Below, one piece after another: positions 7,422 through 15,495 of a stretch of DNA of 64,000 nt (within the stretch, counting starts at the first letter, position 1; each line of letters begins with the position of its first letter). The notes beneath the pieces are model-generated. The model did no database searches and had not been told where the DNA came from. It was given only the letters and a program-made list of their open reading frames with translations. This DNA comes from Streptococcus cuniculi. Lineage in GTDB: Bacteria; Bacillota; Bacilli; Lactobacillales; Streptococcaceae. The stretch is taken from NCBI RefSeq assembly GCF_004570575.1, contig NZ_SPPD01000008.1, forward strand, positions 40,357-104,356, given 5' to 3'. Made by a program: the position numbers and the translations under genes.

Positions 7422-8507
7422 TCATAAAATACCTTTCTTGGTGTAGTACGTTGGACACAGTAACGGAAGAACTTGGTAGGGGTGTTCATTGTCAATCACT
7501 TGAATCAATCCAGTTCCATGTCCGATTGGAATGACGATACCTTCTGGGTCAAGGTCTGGGAAGAGAAATTGAGTGGTCTTCTTGTTGATGTTGCCTATTT
7601 GGATGAGAACGTTTAGTTGTTCACGGACTGAAATCGGAATAGTCGTATGGTCAAAACGCTGGCTGACAAGAAGCAGGTGGATTTTTGTAGCCCGACCAAG
7701 AAGGGCGATTTGTGACAAGAGGGAGAAAAAAGATTCTTTAATGGTCTTGTTGACCCCTTCGGATAGGGCTAGTACCTCGTCTATAACAATGGTTAAATGA
7801 GTGAACTCATGACGGGGATTGTTGTATAGAATTGCTTGGCGTTGCTGTATTAGATTCAAACACTGACTCAAACACTCATTTACCTCTGATACAAAGTCAG
7901 ATTTTGAGCGATTTTCCACGGGGTGAATGACTGCAATTTTGTGTTCACGAGCCCAACGACTTGGGCTATCGAATTTGGGGTCTACGATAATCAAATCAGA
8001 CTGATTTTTGAGGACAGAAAGCAGGTAGGTAAGAGCGTAGCTTTTCCCTGAACCTGAGTTTCCACAGATAGCCATATGGTTGACTTTATCAAGATTGAGC
8101 ACAAAATTTTTCATAATTGGAATTTGATTTTTTGGAAGGTCTGCTACGTATTTATCGAGATCAGGAATGACTAAGCGTTTTGAGACGCCCGCTTTCCAAG
8201 GGAAGAAGAGTCCACGTTCAATATGAATGTCTTCTGTTTTTAGTGGAATAAAGTAGGTGGAATTCTGCTTGAGAAGCGTATAGCGAGGGAATAAAGAGGC
8301 GCTTGCAATCAAGAAGATTTTATTGTAAAGTTCATCATCTAGAATATATGCACAAGGAAGCCTAGGAATGAATATGAAGCCGTCATCTTGAATCGTAATG
8401 TTGAAGCTATTGGTATAACTTGTTTCACCCTGCATCAAAGTTCCAAGAGCCATGTTTAGGCTCTGGAGCAAGTAGGATTGCAGTACAGTCTCTGCTTTAG
8501 TTGCCAT
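7422..8507 (-). CDS. FtsK/SpoIIIE-type DNA translocase, TcpA-like coupling protein
   Basis: P-loop ATPase of 361 aa of the FtsK-HerA group. Walker A is GNSGSGKS (149-156), Walker B LTIVIDEV (238-245), and a sensor-like LLVSQRF follows. There is no N-terminal membrane domain, and the gamma DNA-orienting domain of chromosomal FtsK is missing, so it is not a chromosome-segregation protein. Short FtsK-like proteins of this kind serve as coupling proteins (TcpA type) in Gram-positive conjugative and mobilizable elements, bringing the relaxase-DNA complex to a transfer channel. Here it overlaps the upstream 8507 gene by one base and leads straight into the membrane-protein gene, in one operon. Confidence 0.88.
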   Translation of the reverse strand: MATKAETVLQSYLLQSLNMALGTLMQGETSYTNSFNITIQDDGFIFIPRLPCAYILDDELYNKIFLIASASLFPRYTLLKQNSTYFIPLKTEDIHIERGLFFPWKAGVSKRLVIPDLDKYVADLPKNQIPIMKNFVLNLDKVNHMAICGNSGSGKSYALTYLLSVLKNQSDLIIVDPKFDSPSRWAREHKIAVIHPVENRSKSDFVSEVNECLSQCLNLIQQRQAILYNNPRHEFTHLTIVIDEVLALSEGVNKTIKESFFSLLSQIALLGRATKIHLLLVSQRFDHTTIPISVREQLNVLIQIGNINKKTTQFLFPDLDPEGIVIPIGHGTGLIQVIDNEHPYQVLPLLCPTYYTKKGIL

Positions 8508-8821
8508 TATTTGACCTCCTTCATGCCATCAGCTTTAAAGTACACATTGAATCCGACTTCACAGGCTTGAAGATTTTCAAATTCAATCATCGTCATATAA
8601 GCTGGAAGAGTTACATTTGATTCAAATTTGACTTGAAAAGGAGGCAGTCCTTTTTGTGAGAACCAAGCTTTGTGAGCTACGATTTCGTTGGTTGGTTGAC
8701 CTTCTTCGAATTTTATTTGAGGCTCAAGTTCTGTACTCAAGCAGAAAATAGCCTGTTTTGAGTCAATGTATTCATTTGCAGTATTGCCTGAATAGCCACC
8801 TTTGCGATTATTTGTTTTCAT
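8507..8821 (-). CDS. Small conserved-type protein of the element (possibly DUF961/YdcP-like)
   Basis: Protein of 104 aa from the ATG at 8821, which has AAGTAGGT about 9 bp upstream; a longer frame to 8863 has no ribosome binding site. The C-terminal half (TLPAYMTMIEFENLQACEVGFNVYFKADGMKEV) resembles the end of DUF961/YdcP proteins, found next to FtsK-like genes at the left end of Tn916-type elements. That likeness is by eye and weak. No membrane span or signal peptide. First gene of the operon that contains the coupling ATPase. Confidence 0.6.
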   Translation of the reverse strand: MKTNNRKGGYSGNTANEYIDSKQAIFCLSTELEPQIKFEEGQPTNEIVAHKAWFSQKGLPPFQVKFESNVTLPAYMTMIEFENLQACEVGFNVYFKADGMKEVK

Positions 8822-8958
8822 AGAATTATACCTACTTTCTAATTTTGTTGTTACTAAGCTCATTTTTAAGTCGTGAGAATGACTGTGTTAGCTAACTACA
8901 CTTACATTTTAAATTGTTTTATTCAGTTATACTTTCAAGTTTTTTGAAAGTATAAGAG

Positions 8959-9444
8959 TCAAATTTGTGCTACTAGAGCTACAAATTCAATCATCCATTC
9001 TGCTATACTATCAGCAATCTGATAAGAAGTTTCTTCCTCAGGAAAATCAGGGAAGGAATTATATAAAGCAGAAGCCAAGAGTGAAATATGTTGTTGAATG
9101 ACCTTCTCTCTTGCTTGGATGAGTTCTTTTGTAGAGCTGAAACCATCAGTAAGAAGTAGTTCTGTCAATTGACTAATGAGTAATTCACAGAAATCAATAT
9201 TAGGAAGGAAGACACTTTTTACATTGGGCAGTCCTAATGTTTCTTGTAGGGCGTCAACAGTGTCTAAGGTGATATTGCGTTTTCCCTGTAAAATTTGGCT
9301 AATAGCAGGAGCTGAAATCAGTCGGATGTCATCATCAAAGTAGTAGGCCACTTCATTTTGAGGGATTTCTTGGTTGCTCAATTGTTCCTTGATAGCTTGA
9401 CCAAGTAACTTACAATAGAGAGTTTTAACTTTAGCTGTTAGCAT
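8959..9444 (-). CDS. Helix-turn-helix protein, putative repressor of the element
   Basis: Protein of 161 aa. Residues 15-75 look like an XRE-type helix-turn-helix: LGQAIKEQLS, EVAYYFDD and ISAPAISQILQGKRNITLDTVDALQETLGL. The rest is helical and acidic, without a recognisable domain, and may mediate dimerisation or sensing. Start ATG at 9444 with AAAGGG 6-9 bp upstream. It faces away from the two-HTH gene across a 284-bp control region, the usual layout of a repressor at the head of a mobile element. The regulatory role is inferred. Confidence 0.7.
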   Translation of the reverse strand: MLTAKVKTLYCKLLGQAIKEQLSNQEIPQNEVAYYFDDDIRLISAPAISQILQGKRNITLDTVDALQETLGLPNVKSVFLPNIDFCELLISQLTELLLTDGFSSTKELIQAREKVIQQHISLLASALYNSFPDFPEEETSYQIADSIAEWMIEFVALVAQI

Positions 9445-9693
9445 AAGTTGCCCTTTCCAGTCCTCGGACGGAAAGAAACGTTATGAGCCGTACTGAATAC
9501 CGATATGTACAAAAAAAGCACATCAAATAAACGGATAAACAGATATATGCAGGACTAGACTGTTATTGTCTGAGTCGTCATATTTGTTTCAATCCGTCCA
9601 TTTTGATGCGCATCAACTAGGACTATTAATTAGTCAAGATTTCTCTTGCTAATATCATTATAAGTGATTAAAAAAACACCAATTAGGCAAAAT
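9445..9693. other. Divergent control region of the island
   Basis: No gene. It separates the leftward mobilization genes from the rightward two-HTH gene. Short symmetric sequences occur, for example TTGATGCGCATCAA at about 9603-9616 and CACCAA (9677-9682) with TTGGTG (9699-9704) flanking the -35 box of the rightward promoter. These are candidate operators. Confidence 0.45.
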
Positions 9694-9722
9694 TTGACTT
9701 GGTGGGATTTTCTGTTTAAAAT
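9694..9722 (+). promoter_or_regulatory. Promoter of the two-HTH gene, placed for a leaderless mRNA
   Basis: TTGACT (9694-9699), a 17-bp spacer and TAAAAT (9717-9722). Six bases (AGAGTT) separate the -10 box from the ATG, and there is no Shine-Dalgarno. A CACCAA/TTGGTG inverted repeat brackets the -35 box, suggesting repression. Confidence 0.65.
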
Positions 9723-9728
9723 AGAGTT

Positions 9729-11369
9729 ATGAATAGTGATTTTAATTTATACTTAAAAGTTTTTTTGAGTATCCTAAAAAAGGACTTCAAAATTAACGCA
9801 AATCAAATAGCTAAAGAAATTGGTATTTCTAAAAATACGTTAACTAATTGGAAAAATGGCTCTGTACCAGATTTGGAAAAAATAAAAAACTTATTGAAAT
9901 TTATCAATAAGTTTAACAAAGAGTATGTTATGGATTCAGAGACTAAGTTTGTTATTGTAAAGTTAACTAAAATAATAGAATTCTATATCATTCAGCAAGA
10001 GACTAATATTTATCAACGTAAGAATGAAAAAGAACGAAGAAATTTGAAGATAAGAAGGAAGCGGAGATTTACGAAAAATTTTAGTCTTCTCATTGATTTT
10101 TTAAATTCCGTAGCTCTTCAAGAAGAGGCAGTTCAGAATGATGGAAACTATATAAATCAGGAAGAGTCAGGAGAAGTATTAGACAATTTATTAAATATAG
10201 AATTTATTTCACGTAACGAGAGAAATGGTTCTATTGCGATACAGAAAAATTTAGCCAAAAAGTTACATGTAAGTGAAGCACAAATTTCAAATTGGAAATC
10301 AGGAAAGGATTTTCCTAATGAGGATAATCTTTCTAAGCTTCAAAAATTATGCTCTTTTAATGGTAATGGTGCTTTCTTGGATTATGATTTTACAATTCAA
10401 ATGTTAGAAAATCAGTTTTTAAGAGCTCCGAAATTACATTATAAACTATTGGAATTAGAGAGGAAATATTTCCTTAGGATGAGGAATTTTCTTGAAGAAT
10501 CACAACTTGAAATTATGTTGTGGGAAAAAATATCCAGAACTCCATCTGAAATTTTAATTGGATATTCAGGAGAAGTTTTAGAAACGATTCAAGAACAATT
10601 TTATAGGGATTGTATACTCTTATTGGAAGAGGCATTTCAATTTGTAGATGTTAATTTGACTTTTGAAGAATGGCTTCGTGTGAATATACCTAATCATGGT
10701 TTTATTCCAAATTTAGATTCTATTGACGGCTTTAGATTTTATGCAGAAGACATTGACCATGGCTATAGAATTATTAGAGAATTTAAATACTTCAACAAAG
10801 ATATTGGTATGATAAATAGGTTTATCGTTAGTAATAAAAAACTATTCTATCTGACTAGGCTTCTGATGAATAAATTGGAGGAAACTGGGATAGAGTTTGA
10901 AGACTGGCTAGAGGAGCAGTATCAAATTGTAAATGAACCTGGCTATTTTAGAGAACTGAGTATAAATCTTTGTAATTCAATGATTGAGTCTGACTTTAGT
11001 GATAATGAAGATTATCTTGATGAATTTTACAGGCAATTTTGGGACTTTGTTATGACTAAGAGTTCGAGAGTAGATATACAAATGCATCCAACAATACAGG
11101 TTTATACACAAGATATAAATTCAGAAGAATGGATTTATGACAGAATGGAGAGCAATTATTCATTATTAAAGTCAATTCTAGATATAGAATTGGAGAAAGA
11201 GACTCTCTCTGCCGAGGGTAGGTATCTATTAGATGGTCGGGAATCATTTGAGTTGCTTTTTAAGAATCATTCAATGAAAACATTTAGAGAAGCGTCTCAA
11301 AATAGAAACTTTGATAATATCAAAGAGCTAGAAAAATTGTATAGAAGAACCGTTAAGTTTCTTAAATAA
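9729..11369 (+). CDS. 546-aa protein with two helix-turn-helix domains, function unknown
   Basis: Large AT-rich gene, not recognised as a known family. Two XRE-like helix-turn-helix segments are visible: residues about 20-58 (QIAKEIGISKNTLTNWKNG) and about 170-208 (NLAKKLHVSEAQISNWKSG). They resemble each other, so one may be a duplicate. A very basic stretch (98-114, rich in Arg and Lys) lies between them. The remaining 330 residues are acidic and helix-rich, with no signal peptide, membrane span or catalytic motif that I can name. The gene stands alone between its own promoter and a bidirectional terminator, in the cargo part of the island. It could be a transcription regulator with a large sensor domain or a defence protein; neither is shown by the sequence. 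Confidence 0.8.
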   Translation: MNSDFNLYLKVFLSILKKDFKINANQIAKEIGISKNTLTNWKNGSVPDLEKIKNLLKFINKFNKEYVMDSETKFVIVKLTKIIEFYIIQQETNIYQRKNEKERRNLKIRRKRRFTKNFSLLIDFLNSVALQEEAVQNDGNYINQEESGEVLDNLLNIEFISRNERNGSIAIQKNLAKKLHVSEAQISNWKSGKDFPNEDNLSKLQKLCSFNGNGAFLDYDFTIQMLENQFLRAPKLHYKLLELERKYFLRMRNFLEESQLEIMLWEKISRTPSEILIGYSGEVLETIQEQFYRDCILLLEEAFQFVDVNLTFEEWLRVNIPNHGFIPNLDSIDGFRFYAEDIDHGYRIIREFKYFNKDIGMINRFIVSNKKLFYLTRLLMNKLEETGIEFEDWLEEQYQIVNEPGYFRELSINLCNSMIESDFSDNEDYLDEFYRQFWDFVMTKSSRVDIQMHPTIQVYTQDINSEEWIYDRMESNYSLLKSILDIELEKETLSAEGRYLLDGRESFELLFKNHSMKTFREASQNRNFDNIKELEKLYRRTVKFLK

Positions 11370-11408
11370 TGTTGCCTGGCTTACTGTCCAAGATTGTAAA
11401 GAAAGTAT

Positions 11409-11434
11409 AAGTACCTCTGAAATCAGAGGTACTT
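11409..11434. terminator. Bidirectional terminator between convergent genes
   Basis: Perfect 12-bp stem (AAGTACCTCTGA with its complement) and a 2-nt gap, AT-rich on both sides. It sits between the two-HTH gene and the small lipoprotein gene, which point at each other. Confidence 0.8.
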
Positions 11435-11444
11435 ATTATTATAT

Positions 11445-11780
11445 TTATTCTCTCTTCAATTTAACGGTTCCGAAGCCACCTCCACTTACAGTTAAAGTAT
11501 TTCCTGAAAGAGAATATTCAAGTTCTTCTCCTTCTACATTAAATGTTTTGCTTTCTTTGTCCACTGTAAAATCTGTGCTAATATTGTCTACAAATAGTGA
11601 GCCTGAGCCATCACCTGCTTCAATACTAAGGGAACCATCTTTGCCATCAATTGTGATTGTCATGCTACTTCCATCTTCTTCGTAAGTATATGTTCCATCT
11701 AAACTTTGATTACTAGTGGAACATGCAGTAAGTAACAGTACGGCTGTAAGTGTCAGTAAAAGTGTTTTAATTTTCTTCAT
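11445..11780 (-). CDS. Small lipoprotein, function unknown
   Basis: Lipoprotein of 111 aa. The signal peptide (KKIKTLLLTLTAVLLLT) ends in the lipobox LLTAC, so the mature protein starts at the Cys near residue 18-19 and is anchored to the outer face of the membrane. The mature part is rich in Gly, Ser, Thr and Asp with alternating hydrophobic residues, like a small beta barrel (DGTYTYEEDG ... GGGFGTVKLKRE). Two ATG codons lie in tandem; the second (11780) has the better spacing to GGAG. It follows the larger lipoprotein gene by 13-15 bp and is probably co-transcribed. Mobile-element lipoproteins sometimes block entry of related elements; that role is only a suggestion. Confidence 0.8.
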   Translation of the reverse strand: MKKIKTLLLTLTAVLLLTACSTSNQSLDGTYTYEEDGSSMTITIDGKDGSLSIEAGDGSGSLFVDNISTDFTVDKESKTFNVEGEELEYSLSGNTLTVSGGGFGTVKLKRE

Positions 11781-11795
11781 CATTTTCTCCTTATC

Positions 11796-12821
11796 TTATT
11801 CTTCATCGTCAGCGCTATCTGAAGTTACTTGAACATTGTTAGGTCTCAAATCGTAGGTGTCATAAATTAGAGTCACATTTTCTCCTTCTCTTTGCTTTGT
11901 GACAAACGATGGGAAACCAATATATTTCACATCATCTACTGATTTTGAAGCAAACTGAGAGTAAGCTAGATATGCAGTGAAAGGCTCTTCTTTAATAATA
12001 TAAGTATAATCAATAACATTATCATAGCTAAGTTTTTTGACAGGAATTGTTAGGGTTTCCTCTAATGTTTCCTCTAAGTCCTCATCAGGTAAAATTTTCA
12101 ATTGATAATCTGATGCGACCTTTTGGTTATATTGATTTTCAATTTCTATCAATTTGTTTATTTCTGAGGTGGTATCTTTTCCGTCAACCAATTGCCTGAG
12201 CGCAAGTGATACTTTTTCAAAAATAACTTGTTTATGGGTGCTAGCCTTTTCAAATGCTTTAGCCTGTTCAATAATTTCATCATCTGATAATGTTGAAATG
12301 CTTTGAAGAGTAAGAGTATCTGGAATTGTAACATCAATGATTCCATCTGCATTACCGTCGTCAGTATCATATTTTTTGATAATATCCGTTAGCATTTCTT
12401 CAGAAATTTTTTCCGCTGTGTCTGTTCCGTAGAAACTATCAAAGAAGGCTTGGGCATGTTGACCAGTTGAATAAACATTTTTTCCAACATAGTCCGTTTT
12501 AAATTGTGAAGAAGAAATTGTTGTTTCGGTGTTTGTCGTGTTTTCGTAAGAAGTATCATAATAAATTACTTGATTATCTTCAAAAATATACACTCCCTTG
12601 ATAATTTCTTCACCGTCTATTTCATACCAAAGCTGGGGAGATTTTTGGGATTGGTTTATATAGGTTCCGATACTGACTTCTTTTGTTTTTTGAGAAGAAG
12701 TTTTCTCTTGAAAGTGAGAAGTAGTTGTGGAAGGTTTGGTGGTATTGGAACAGGCTAAGAGAGTTGTTGTCGAAGCCAAAAGTGCTATACCTATAAATAG
12801 ATATTTGTTTCGCTTTTTCAT
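11796..12821 (-). CDS. Large lipoprotein, function unknown
   Basis: Lipoprotein of 341 aa. The signal peptide ends in the lipobox TLLACS, with the lipid-modified Cys at residue 24. A Ser/Thr-rich linker (25-48) follows, then a soluble domain with many Tyr, Thr and acidic residues and no motif I can name. Residues around 150-160 (DTDDGNADGIID) resemble a calcium-binding Asp-rich loop. Start ATG with AAAGGAG about 10 bp upstream. It is the first gene of a two-lipoprotein operon and its promoter region carries inverted repeats that probably bind the divergent XRE regulator. Confidence 0.8.
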   Translation of the reverse strand: MKKRNKYLFIGIALLASTTTLLACSNTTKPSTTTSHFQEKTSSQKTKEVSIGTYINQSQKSPQLWYEIDGEEIIKGVYIFEDNQVIYYDTSYENTTNTETTISSSQFKTDYVGKNVYSTGQHAQAFFDSFYGTDTAEKISEEMLTDIIKKYDTDDGNADGIIDVTIPDTLTLQSISTLSDDEIIEQAKAFEKASTHKQVIFEKVSLALRQLVDGKDTTSEINKLIEIENQYNQKVASDYQLKILPDEDLEETLEETLTIPVKKLSYDNVIDYTYIIKEEPFTAYLAYSQFASKSVDDVKYIGFPSFVTKQREGENVTLIYDTYDLRPNNVQVTSDSADDEE

Positions 12822-12846
12822 TTTGAAAAGTCTCCTTTAGTATTTT

Positions 12847-12920
12847 AAGTATTGTTATTTCTTAAAACAATACTTAGTTATCTTATATTTTACCACAAAA
12901 ACAAATCTAGAGTATTGTTT
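12847..12920. promoter_or_regulatory. Operator-like repeats between lipoprotein and XRE genes
   Basis: AAGTATTGTT (12847-12856) and its exact complement AACAATACTT (12866-12875) form a 10-bp inverted repeat; a third half site AGTATTGTTT is at 12911-12920. A TATAAT at about 12940-12945 toward the XRE gene has no good -35 box but has the third half site just upstream. This fits control of both divergent genes by the XRE protein. Confidence 0.55.
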
Positions 12921-13007
12921 TTTGACAAAAAAATACATCTATAATCTACAAATTATTTCCAATAAGTCATAGTCTTAGTGTATAGAAGCAAAAAAGGAAG
13001 TGGTGCT

Positions 13008-13328
13008 ATGTCATTAGGGAAAAGTGTATCTAACAGAATTTATGAATTGAGGATGAAAAAACAACTAACACAAGAGATGTTAGCTGATAAGGCGGGGATG
13101 GATGTCAATGCTCTTGGTCGAATTGAAAGAGGACAAAATTCTAATATTAAGTTGGAAACTCTAAATAAGCTAATTGAAGCATTAGAGTTAGACTATCAAA
13201 CTTTCTTTGCCTTTACTGATAGTGACAATGAGGTGTCTAAACTAATTGCTAAGTTATCATTAGTTGACGATGAAGAAAAGTATCTTGAGATTTTTAATAA
13301 GATATTAGATATAGAGTTGAAAATTTAA
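13008..13328 (+). CDS. XRE-family transcriptional regulator
   Basis: Small regulator of 106 aa with an N-terminal XRE helix-turn-helix covering residues 8-65: RIYELRMKKQLTQEMLADKAGMDVNALGRIERGQ, a very typical family pattern. The C-terminal 40 residues are helical and acidic and may dimerise. The ATG at 13008 follows AGGAAG; an upstream GTG frame (12978) has no ribosome binding site. In size and position it resembles C proteins of restriction-modification loci, because an HNH-nuclease-like gene follows 36 bp downstream, but no methyltransferase is present. Confidence 0.85.
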   Translation: MSLGKSVSNRIYELRMKKQLTQEMLADKAGMDVNALGRIERGQNSNIKLETLNKLIEALELDYQTFFAFTDSDNEVSKLIAKLSLVDDEEKYLEIFNKILDIELKI

Positions 13329-13364
13329 CGGTGCGTTGTTCTGAAAATATTAGAAAGGGGAATT

Positions 13365-13733
13365 ATGGGATATTGTGTTGCGAGAAAGAAACCAAATGAT
13401 ACAGATGTAAAACGTCATTTACGTGAAGTCAATTTTTTATGTCCACTATGCAAAAAAGATTTACAACCAAATGGACAGAAGAAAAGTAATAAACTTTATG
13501 AGATTGCTCATATTTATCCGAATAGTCCAACTCCGCAACAGCAAAAGGAGCTTATTAATGTGGAGAAACTTGGAAAAAACTCAGAGTCGTTTGAGAATAA
13601 GATAGCTTTGTGTAAAGATTGTCATTCAACCCAAGATTATAATACCACTAAGAAACCTTATCTTCTTTCAAGATTAGAATTTACAGATAATTCAAAGAAT
13701 GTTATAATAGTCACAAACAAGGGGAGGGAGTAG
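13365..13733 (+). CDS. HNH endonuclease-like protein, probably truncated
   Basis: Protein of 122 aa with a zinc-ribbon type HNH motif: CPLCKK (about residues 26-31), IAHIYP (about 46-51) and NKIALCKDCHSTQDY (about 82-96), so two CxxC pairs and the central His are present. HNH nucleases with this layout are often part of larger defence or restriction proteins. The last 30 residues lie over the promoter and ribosome binding site of the next gene and look like read-through into chromosomal DNA, so the original C-terminus is probably lost. It has a good AAAGGGG ribosome binding site. Whether it is still active is unknown. Confidence 0.65.
   Translation: MGYCVARKKPNDTDVKRHLREVNFLCPLCKKDLQPNGQKKSNKLYEIAHIYPNSPTPQQQKELINVEKLGKNSESFENKIALCKDCHSTQDYNTTKKPYLLSRLEFTDNSKNVIIVTNKGRE
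13681..13709 (+). promoter_or_regulatory. Promoter of the ABC/ECF operon
   Basis: TTTACA (13681-13686), 17 bp, TATAAT (13704-13709), inside the 3' end of the HNH-like frame. A GGGGAGGG ribosome binding site and the ABC transporter ATG follow. Likely the native chromosomal promoter at the island's right junction. Confidence 0.65.
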
Positions 13734-13737
13734 TAAG

Positions 13738-15495
13738 ATGAGCCAAACGCAGCAACTATCACGAGAGAAGAAAAAGTATTTGCTGGCACGGTTGAAGGAG
13801 CAGATACGACCGAAGCTGTATCTGGTCTATCTAGCAGCCTTTTTGTCTTGGATTCCGTTTTTGGTACGGATTCTGAGTTTTTATTGGCTAAGTCGTGCCT
13901 TTGCAGCGTATATGACAAAAGAAGCCTTTCATCTCAGTGATTTGGTGTTTCGTTTAGTCATCATCAATCTGGCTGGTTTTGCGGTATCACTGTTTGCTAA
14001 ACGTCTGCAGGGGATTGGTTCCCAGTTTGCGCGCGATGCACTGAAGAAGTCCTTTTTTGAGGTTTTAATGGCACGTGATGGTCAATTTGAGTCAGCAGCG
14101 ACAGCGGCAGATGTCTTTACGGTGGCCTCGCAAGGAATCGATAGTTTGGATACCTACTATTCCCATTATCTCAGCATGTCGCTTAGGACCTATTTGAATT
14201 GTACGACGGTCTTGCTATTAGTAGCTTGGATATTTCCGATAGGAAGCCTGATTTTTCTTCTGGCACTTCCGTTGATTCCAGTTTCGATTCTCCTCATGCA
14301 AAAGCCTTCCCAGCGTATTATGAATCGCTACTGGGCTTCTTATATGGATGTTGGGAATCTTTTTCTGGATGATTTACAGGGGTTAAATACGCTCTATTCT
14401 TATCAGGCGGATGCCGTATATGAGAAAATGTTCAATGAGCAAGCAGAAGAGTTTAGAGATGCAACCATGGAACTGCTAGGCTTTCAACTGCAAGCAGTGG
14501 GCTATATGGATGCAGTCATGTATCTAGGGATTGGAATATCAGGCTTTGTGGCGATTAGTCAATTGGTCGCGGGACACTTATCCTTGTTTTCGTTTATCTT
14601 TTTTATCCTGATTGCGACCGAATTTTTTGCGCCAATCCGAGAGCAGGGCTATGGAATGCACCTCGTCATGATGAATACAAAAATGGCAGACCGTATTTTT
14701 CGTTTTTTGGATAGCATAGAGGAGCAAGATGTGGAGATTACGACGACTTTAGGGAGTTTTGATTGGGCTCGCCTAGAAAATATATCCTTTTCTTATGGAG
14801 AAAAGGTTGTCTTACAGGAGATTAACTTTGACATGTCAGCCGGTCATCTCTATGGTATCGCAGGAGTATCTGGACAAGGAAAAACGACTGTAGCGCACTT
14901 GTTAATGAAACGTCTGATTGCTCAGCAAGGGGAGATTATCTTTGGGGGCACCTCCCTTGAACACTTGTCTCAGGTAGCTCTTAATCGGCAGGTTCTCTAT
15001 GTATCCAGCCAATCCTATCTTTTAAACCAGTCTATCTATGACAATCTAGCGATGGCTTGCGAATGGACAAAAGAAGACATGTTGGCGTGGATGGATAGAC
15101 ATGGTGTTTTGCAATTCATTCATGATTTGCCAGCCGGTTTAGATACGATTGTAGGAGAAAACGGGCAGCATCTTTCTTCTGGTCAACGCCAACAGCTTAT
15201 CTGTGCGCGAGCAATTCTAGCCAATCGTTCCTTGTATATCTTTGATGAAATCACTTCTAACGTGGATGCTGATAATGAGACATTCATTTATGACTTGATT
15301 CAGCTGGTTGCGGAAACCGCAATCGTTGTCGTCATTACCCATAAGATGAAACAGGTTTATCTAGCAGACAAGGTGCTGTTCTTAGCGGAACATCACAGTT
15401 TTGTGGGTTCAGCTGAGGAATTGTATCGGGAGAATCCAGCCTTTCGTCACCTAGTGGATACTCAGGCAGAATTGGAGGGCGCTGTCTATGGATAA
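13738..15495 (+). CDS. ABC exporter half-transporter, first subunit (SiaD-like)
   Basis: ABC transporter of 585 aa with a membrane domain (about 1-320, six spans) fused to an ATPase domain. Walker A GVSGQGKTT, signature LSSGQRQQL, Walker B LYIFDEITSN and the H-loop ITHK are all present. It overlaps the next gene by 8 bp, and the pair should form a heterodimeric exporter. Downstream lie ECF S, T and A genes. The same five-gene order is known as siaD-siaH in S. pyogenes, where SiaFGH imports heme, so this pair may handle heme or a related compound. The substrate is inferred from gene order only; CydDC-type thiol export is an alternative. Confidence 0.85.
   Translation: MSQTQQLSREKKKYLLARLKEQIRPKLYLVYLAAFLSWIPFLVRILSFYWLSRAFAAYMTKEAFHLSDLVFRLVIINLAGFAVSLFAKRLQGIGSQFARDALKKSFFEVLMARDGQFESAATAADVFTVASQGIDSLDTYYSHYLSMSLRTYLNCTTVLLLVAWIFPIGSLIFLLALPLIPVSILLMQKPSQRIMNRYWASYMDVGNLFLDDLQGLNTLYSYQADAVYEKMFNEQAEEFRDATMELLGFQLQAVGYMDAVMYLGIGISGFVAISQLVAGHLSLFSFIFFILIATEFFAPIREQGYGMHLVMMNTKMADRIFRFLDSIEEQDVEITTTLGSFDWARLENISFSYGEKVVLQEINFDMSAGHLYGIAGVSGQGKTTVAHLLMKRLIAQQGEIIFGGTSLEHLSQVALNRQVLYVSSQSYLLNQSIYDNLAMACEWTKEDMLAWMDRHGVLQFIHDLPAGLDTIVGENGQHLSSGQRQQLICARAILANRSLYIFDEITSNVDADNETFIYDLIQLVAETAIVVVITHKMKQVYLADKVLFLAEHHSFVGSAEELYRENPAFRHLVDTQAELEGAVYG

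Noticed and set aside
7422..8507. Chromosomal FtsK/SpoIIIE
   Set aside because: No N-terminal membrane spans and no gamma domain; the neighbours are mobile-element genes.
9470..9485. Match to the rpsI end (AAACGTTA) as right attachment site
   Set aside because: Only eight bases agree; expected by chance in AT-rich DNA.
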